Shown piece by piece: positions 62,368 through 64,000 of a stretch of DNA of 64,000 nucleotides. The stretch spans positions 1,674,001 through 1,738,000 of the forward strand of contig NZ_CP085725.1 of NCBI RefSeq assembly GCF_036840915.1, read 5' to 3'. Numbering within the stretch: position 1 is the stretch's first letter; each line of letters opens with the position of its first letter. Both the position numbers and the translations under genes were made by a program. Source of the DNA: Flavobacterium hankyongi. Its GTDB lineage: Bacteria > Bacteroidota > Bacteroidia > Flavobacteriales > Flavobacteriaceae. The notes under the pieces were generated by a model. It saw nothing but the letters and a program-made list of their open reading frames with translations, was not told the DNA's origin and ran no database searches.

Positions 62368-62375
62368 TATTTTTG
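62368..62375 (+). promoter_or_regulatory. -7 box TATTTTTG of receptor 2
   Basis: TAnnTTTG box 42 nt before the ATG of the second receptor gene. No TTG at correct spacing. Confidence 0.5.
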
Positions 62376-62417
62376 CACAAAAATCATCAATCAAGTATTT
62401 ACAAACAAACATTACAC

Positions 62418-64000
62418 ATGAAATTGAAAATTTTTATTGCTTGCATTATGGCACAATTTGCCAGTATGAATGCGCAAACGTCAGCCCCAACGACGGTAAG
62501 TACAAATCCGGGAACATTAACCGGTAAAGTAGTAGACAAAAGAACAAATGAACCAATTCCTTATGCATCAGTTACCGTAAAAGATGGCGCTACTATAGTT
62601 TCCGGAGCTATCACTAAAGAAAATGGAACATTTACTGTTACAAATTTAATCTTAAAAGACCTTACTGTTGAAGTTCAGTTCATGGGTTATAAAAAATATG
62701 TAAAAAACTTTTCGCTTTCTAGCAATGATAAAAGTGCTAATTTAAACATAGCTCTAGAAGAAGAAGCTACACAACTTAACGAAGTCAGTGTTGTAAAAGA
62801 AAGATCAACTATCGAACAAAAAATTGACCGCAAAGTGGTTAATGTTGGTAAAGATTTGGTTGCATCTGGAACAACAGCTTCTGAAATGTTAAACAATGTA
62901 CCAACTTTAAGCGTTGACCCTCAAACAAAAGAATTAAGTCTTCGTGGCAACACAAATGTGAGAGTTTTAGTTGATGGAAAACCAACTAACATTGATGCAA
63001 CTCAATTATTACAACAAATTCCTTCATCTTCAATAAAACAAATTGAATTGATTACAAATCCTTCAGCAAAATATAATCCTGAAGGTATGAGTGGAATTAT
63101 TAACATCATTTTACATAAAAATGCCAATACAGGATTTAATGGAAGTATTAATACTGGAGTTACTTTTGGTATCACTCCAAAAGTAAATACTGCTTTAAAC
63201 TTAAACTATAAAGTTGGTAAAGTAAATTTTTATACTAATTACGGATTAAATCATGGTAAAAATGCAAATCATGGTGACATCCAAAACTGGCAACCAGGGT
63301 TAGAAAGTCAACAGTTTTTTAAATTCAACAATAAAAATACTTCTCATTTATTAAAATTGGGAATGGATTATTATATCAATGACAAGAATACATTGTCAAT
63401 TTTTACTAACCAAAATATTGTTGATGGAAGTGGATCTGGTAATACAATTGTAGATTATTATGATAATTTTACATTACCAATAAATCAAGATAGTAATCAG
63501 GATTTTACCTCTGATTCAGAAAACAAAACACAAACTTACGATATATCATTCAAACATGATTTTGACAAAAAAGGTGAAAATTTAGAAGTCCAAGCTAATT
63601 TCTCTAATACAAAATCTCCTGAGTTAACTAATTATGATCAAATAAGTTCACCAAGTGGTACAAGAAGATTAACACTAAATGATGTTAAACGAGATACTGA
63701 CTACTTACAAATTAATGTTGATTATGTAAATCCTTTATCTGAAACACTTCGTTTAGAATTAGGTGCTGAGACTAGAATTCAAAACATAGAGAACAGTCTA
63801 TTTGAAGATATTACTTCTACAACAGGATATACTAAAACAACAAATTCTGGTTTTGATTTTGGAAGAAATATTAGTTCTGTATATGGAACATTAGGAAAAC
63901 AATGGGGTAAATGGAGCGGACAATTTGGTGTCCGTGTTGAACATTACAATATCACAGGTGATTTTAGAAATGTAACCGATTCTTTTATCAATTCAGAAGA
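62418..64000 (+). CDS. TonB-dependent receptor with carboxypeptidase-regulatory-like domain 2 (3' end outside window)
   Basis: The frame opens at ATG 62418 and stays open to the window end (527 codons seen). It has a signal peptide (KLKIFIACIMAQFASMNAQ), a regulatory-like domain (LTGKVVDKRTNEPIPYASVT), a plug with QIELITNPSAKYNPEGMSGI, and the first half of the barrel. It is a tandem paralog of the upstream receptor; the plug coding DNA shares runs of identity. The two probably arose by duplication and may take up related substrates. Confidence 0.9.
   Translation, partial: MKLKIFIACIMAQFASMNAQTSAPTTVSTNPGTLTGKVVDKRTNEPIPYASVTVKDGATIVSGAITKENGTFTVTNLILKDLTVEVQFMGYKKYVKNFSLSSNDKSANLNIALEEEATQLNEVSVVKERSTIEQKIDRKVVNVGKDLVASGTTASEMLNNVPTLSVDPQTKELSLRGNTNVRVLVDGKPTNIDATQLLQQIPSSSIKQIELITNPSAKYNPEGMSGIINIILHKNANTGFNGSINTGVTFGITPKVNTALNLNYKVGKVNFYTNYGLNHGKNANHGDIQNWQPGLESQQFFKFNNKNTSHLLKLGMDYYINDKNTLSIFTNQNIVDGSGSGNTIVDYYDNFTLPINQDSNQDFTSDSENKTQTYDISFKHDFDKKGENLEVQANFSNTKSPELTNYDQISSPSGTRRLTLNDVKRDTDYLQINVDYVNPLSETLRLELGAETRIQNIENSLFEDITSTTGYTKTTNSGFDFGRNISSVYGTLGKQWGKWSGQFGVRVEHYNITGDFRNVTDSFINSE

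Overview
The window looks like a chromosomal segment of a flavobacterium (Bacteroidota, probably Flavobacterium). The evidence is low GC, A-rich ribosome binding regions and -7 boxes of the form TAnnTTTG. A type IX secretion C-terminal sorting domain, TonB-dependent outer membrane receptors with carboxypeptidase-regulatory-like domains, an HmuY/receptor pair and a parA-parB-DUF5683-dapB-lepB cluster point the same way. I see no tRNA, rRNA, CRISPR array or insertion sequence. Both window edges cut genes: a DNA adenine methyltransferase at the left and a TonB-dependent receptor at the right.

Layout. 1-6.5 kb is mostly minus strand: the methyltransferase end (+), a DEDDh exonuclease, an RNA/ribosome repair operon (rtcB-prfH-TPR protein) preceded by an undescribed 27-codon small ORF with its own terminator, a nucleoside phosphorylase-like protein and a PhyH dioxygenase. 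6.6-13.5 kb (+) holds an aminotransferase, parAB, a DUF5683 protein, dapB, lepB and a WbqC-like gene. A four-helix-bundle (S23-type) ORF bounded by 29-bp inverted repeats sits between lepB and the WbqC gene and looks like a small mobile element. 13.5-19.7 kb (-) carries an EEP phosphatase/nuclease, two rhomboids, mutL, ribH and a TPR membrane protein. 19.8-27.7 kb (+) carries recF, a rhodanese-thioredoxin lipoprotein, a DUF2461 protein, murB, a PhyH-PaiB fusion, a glycosyltransferase, an ECF sigma factor and an MFS transporter.

28.0-35.6 kb is the most unusual region. It is a co-directional cassette with a caspase-like peptidase, a trypsin/V8-like serine protease, a 117-aa protein, two large unknown proteins (516 and 593 aa), two further unknowns and a peptidoglycan-binding N-acetylmuramidase. 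The 117-, 516- and 593-aa proteins share one helical module. The 516- and 593-aa proteins also share a second domain. Two intergenic leaders carry the same element of about 27 bp. The layout suggests a protease cascade acting on related substrate or adaptor proteins with a wall-lytic end point. That function is inference.

35.7-64 kb returns to housekeeping and surface genes: a TonB-like protein, a secreted coiled-coil protein, lipA, gap, a hybrid histidine kinase, a purine nucleoside phosphorylase, lpxK, a Nif3-like protein, a zinc-ribbon-family coiled-coil protein lacking its cysteines, an alpha/beta hydrolase, a T9SS-exported subtilase, a pseudouridine synthase, an MscS channel, a GNAT enzyme, folD, ffh and a thioesterase. 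Next come a heme/iron uptake pair (hmuY plus receptor) divergent from a DUF6607 protein, then argS and two tandem paralogous outer membrane receptors. A palindrome of the form TTATTyAGnCTrAATAA lies between the divergent heme/iron genes and again upstream of the 27-codon ORF near rtcB. It suggests shared, possibly metal-dependent, control.
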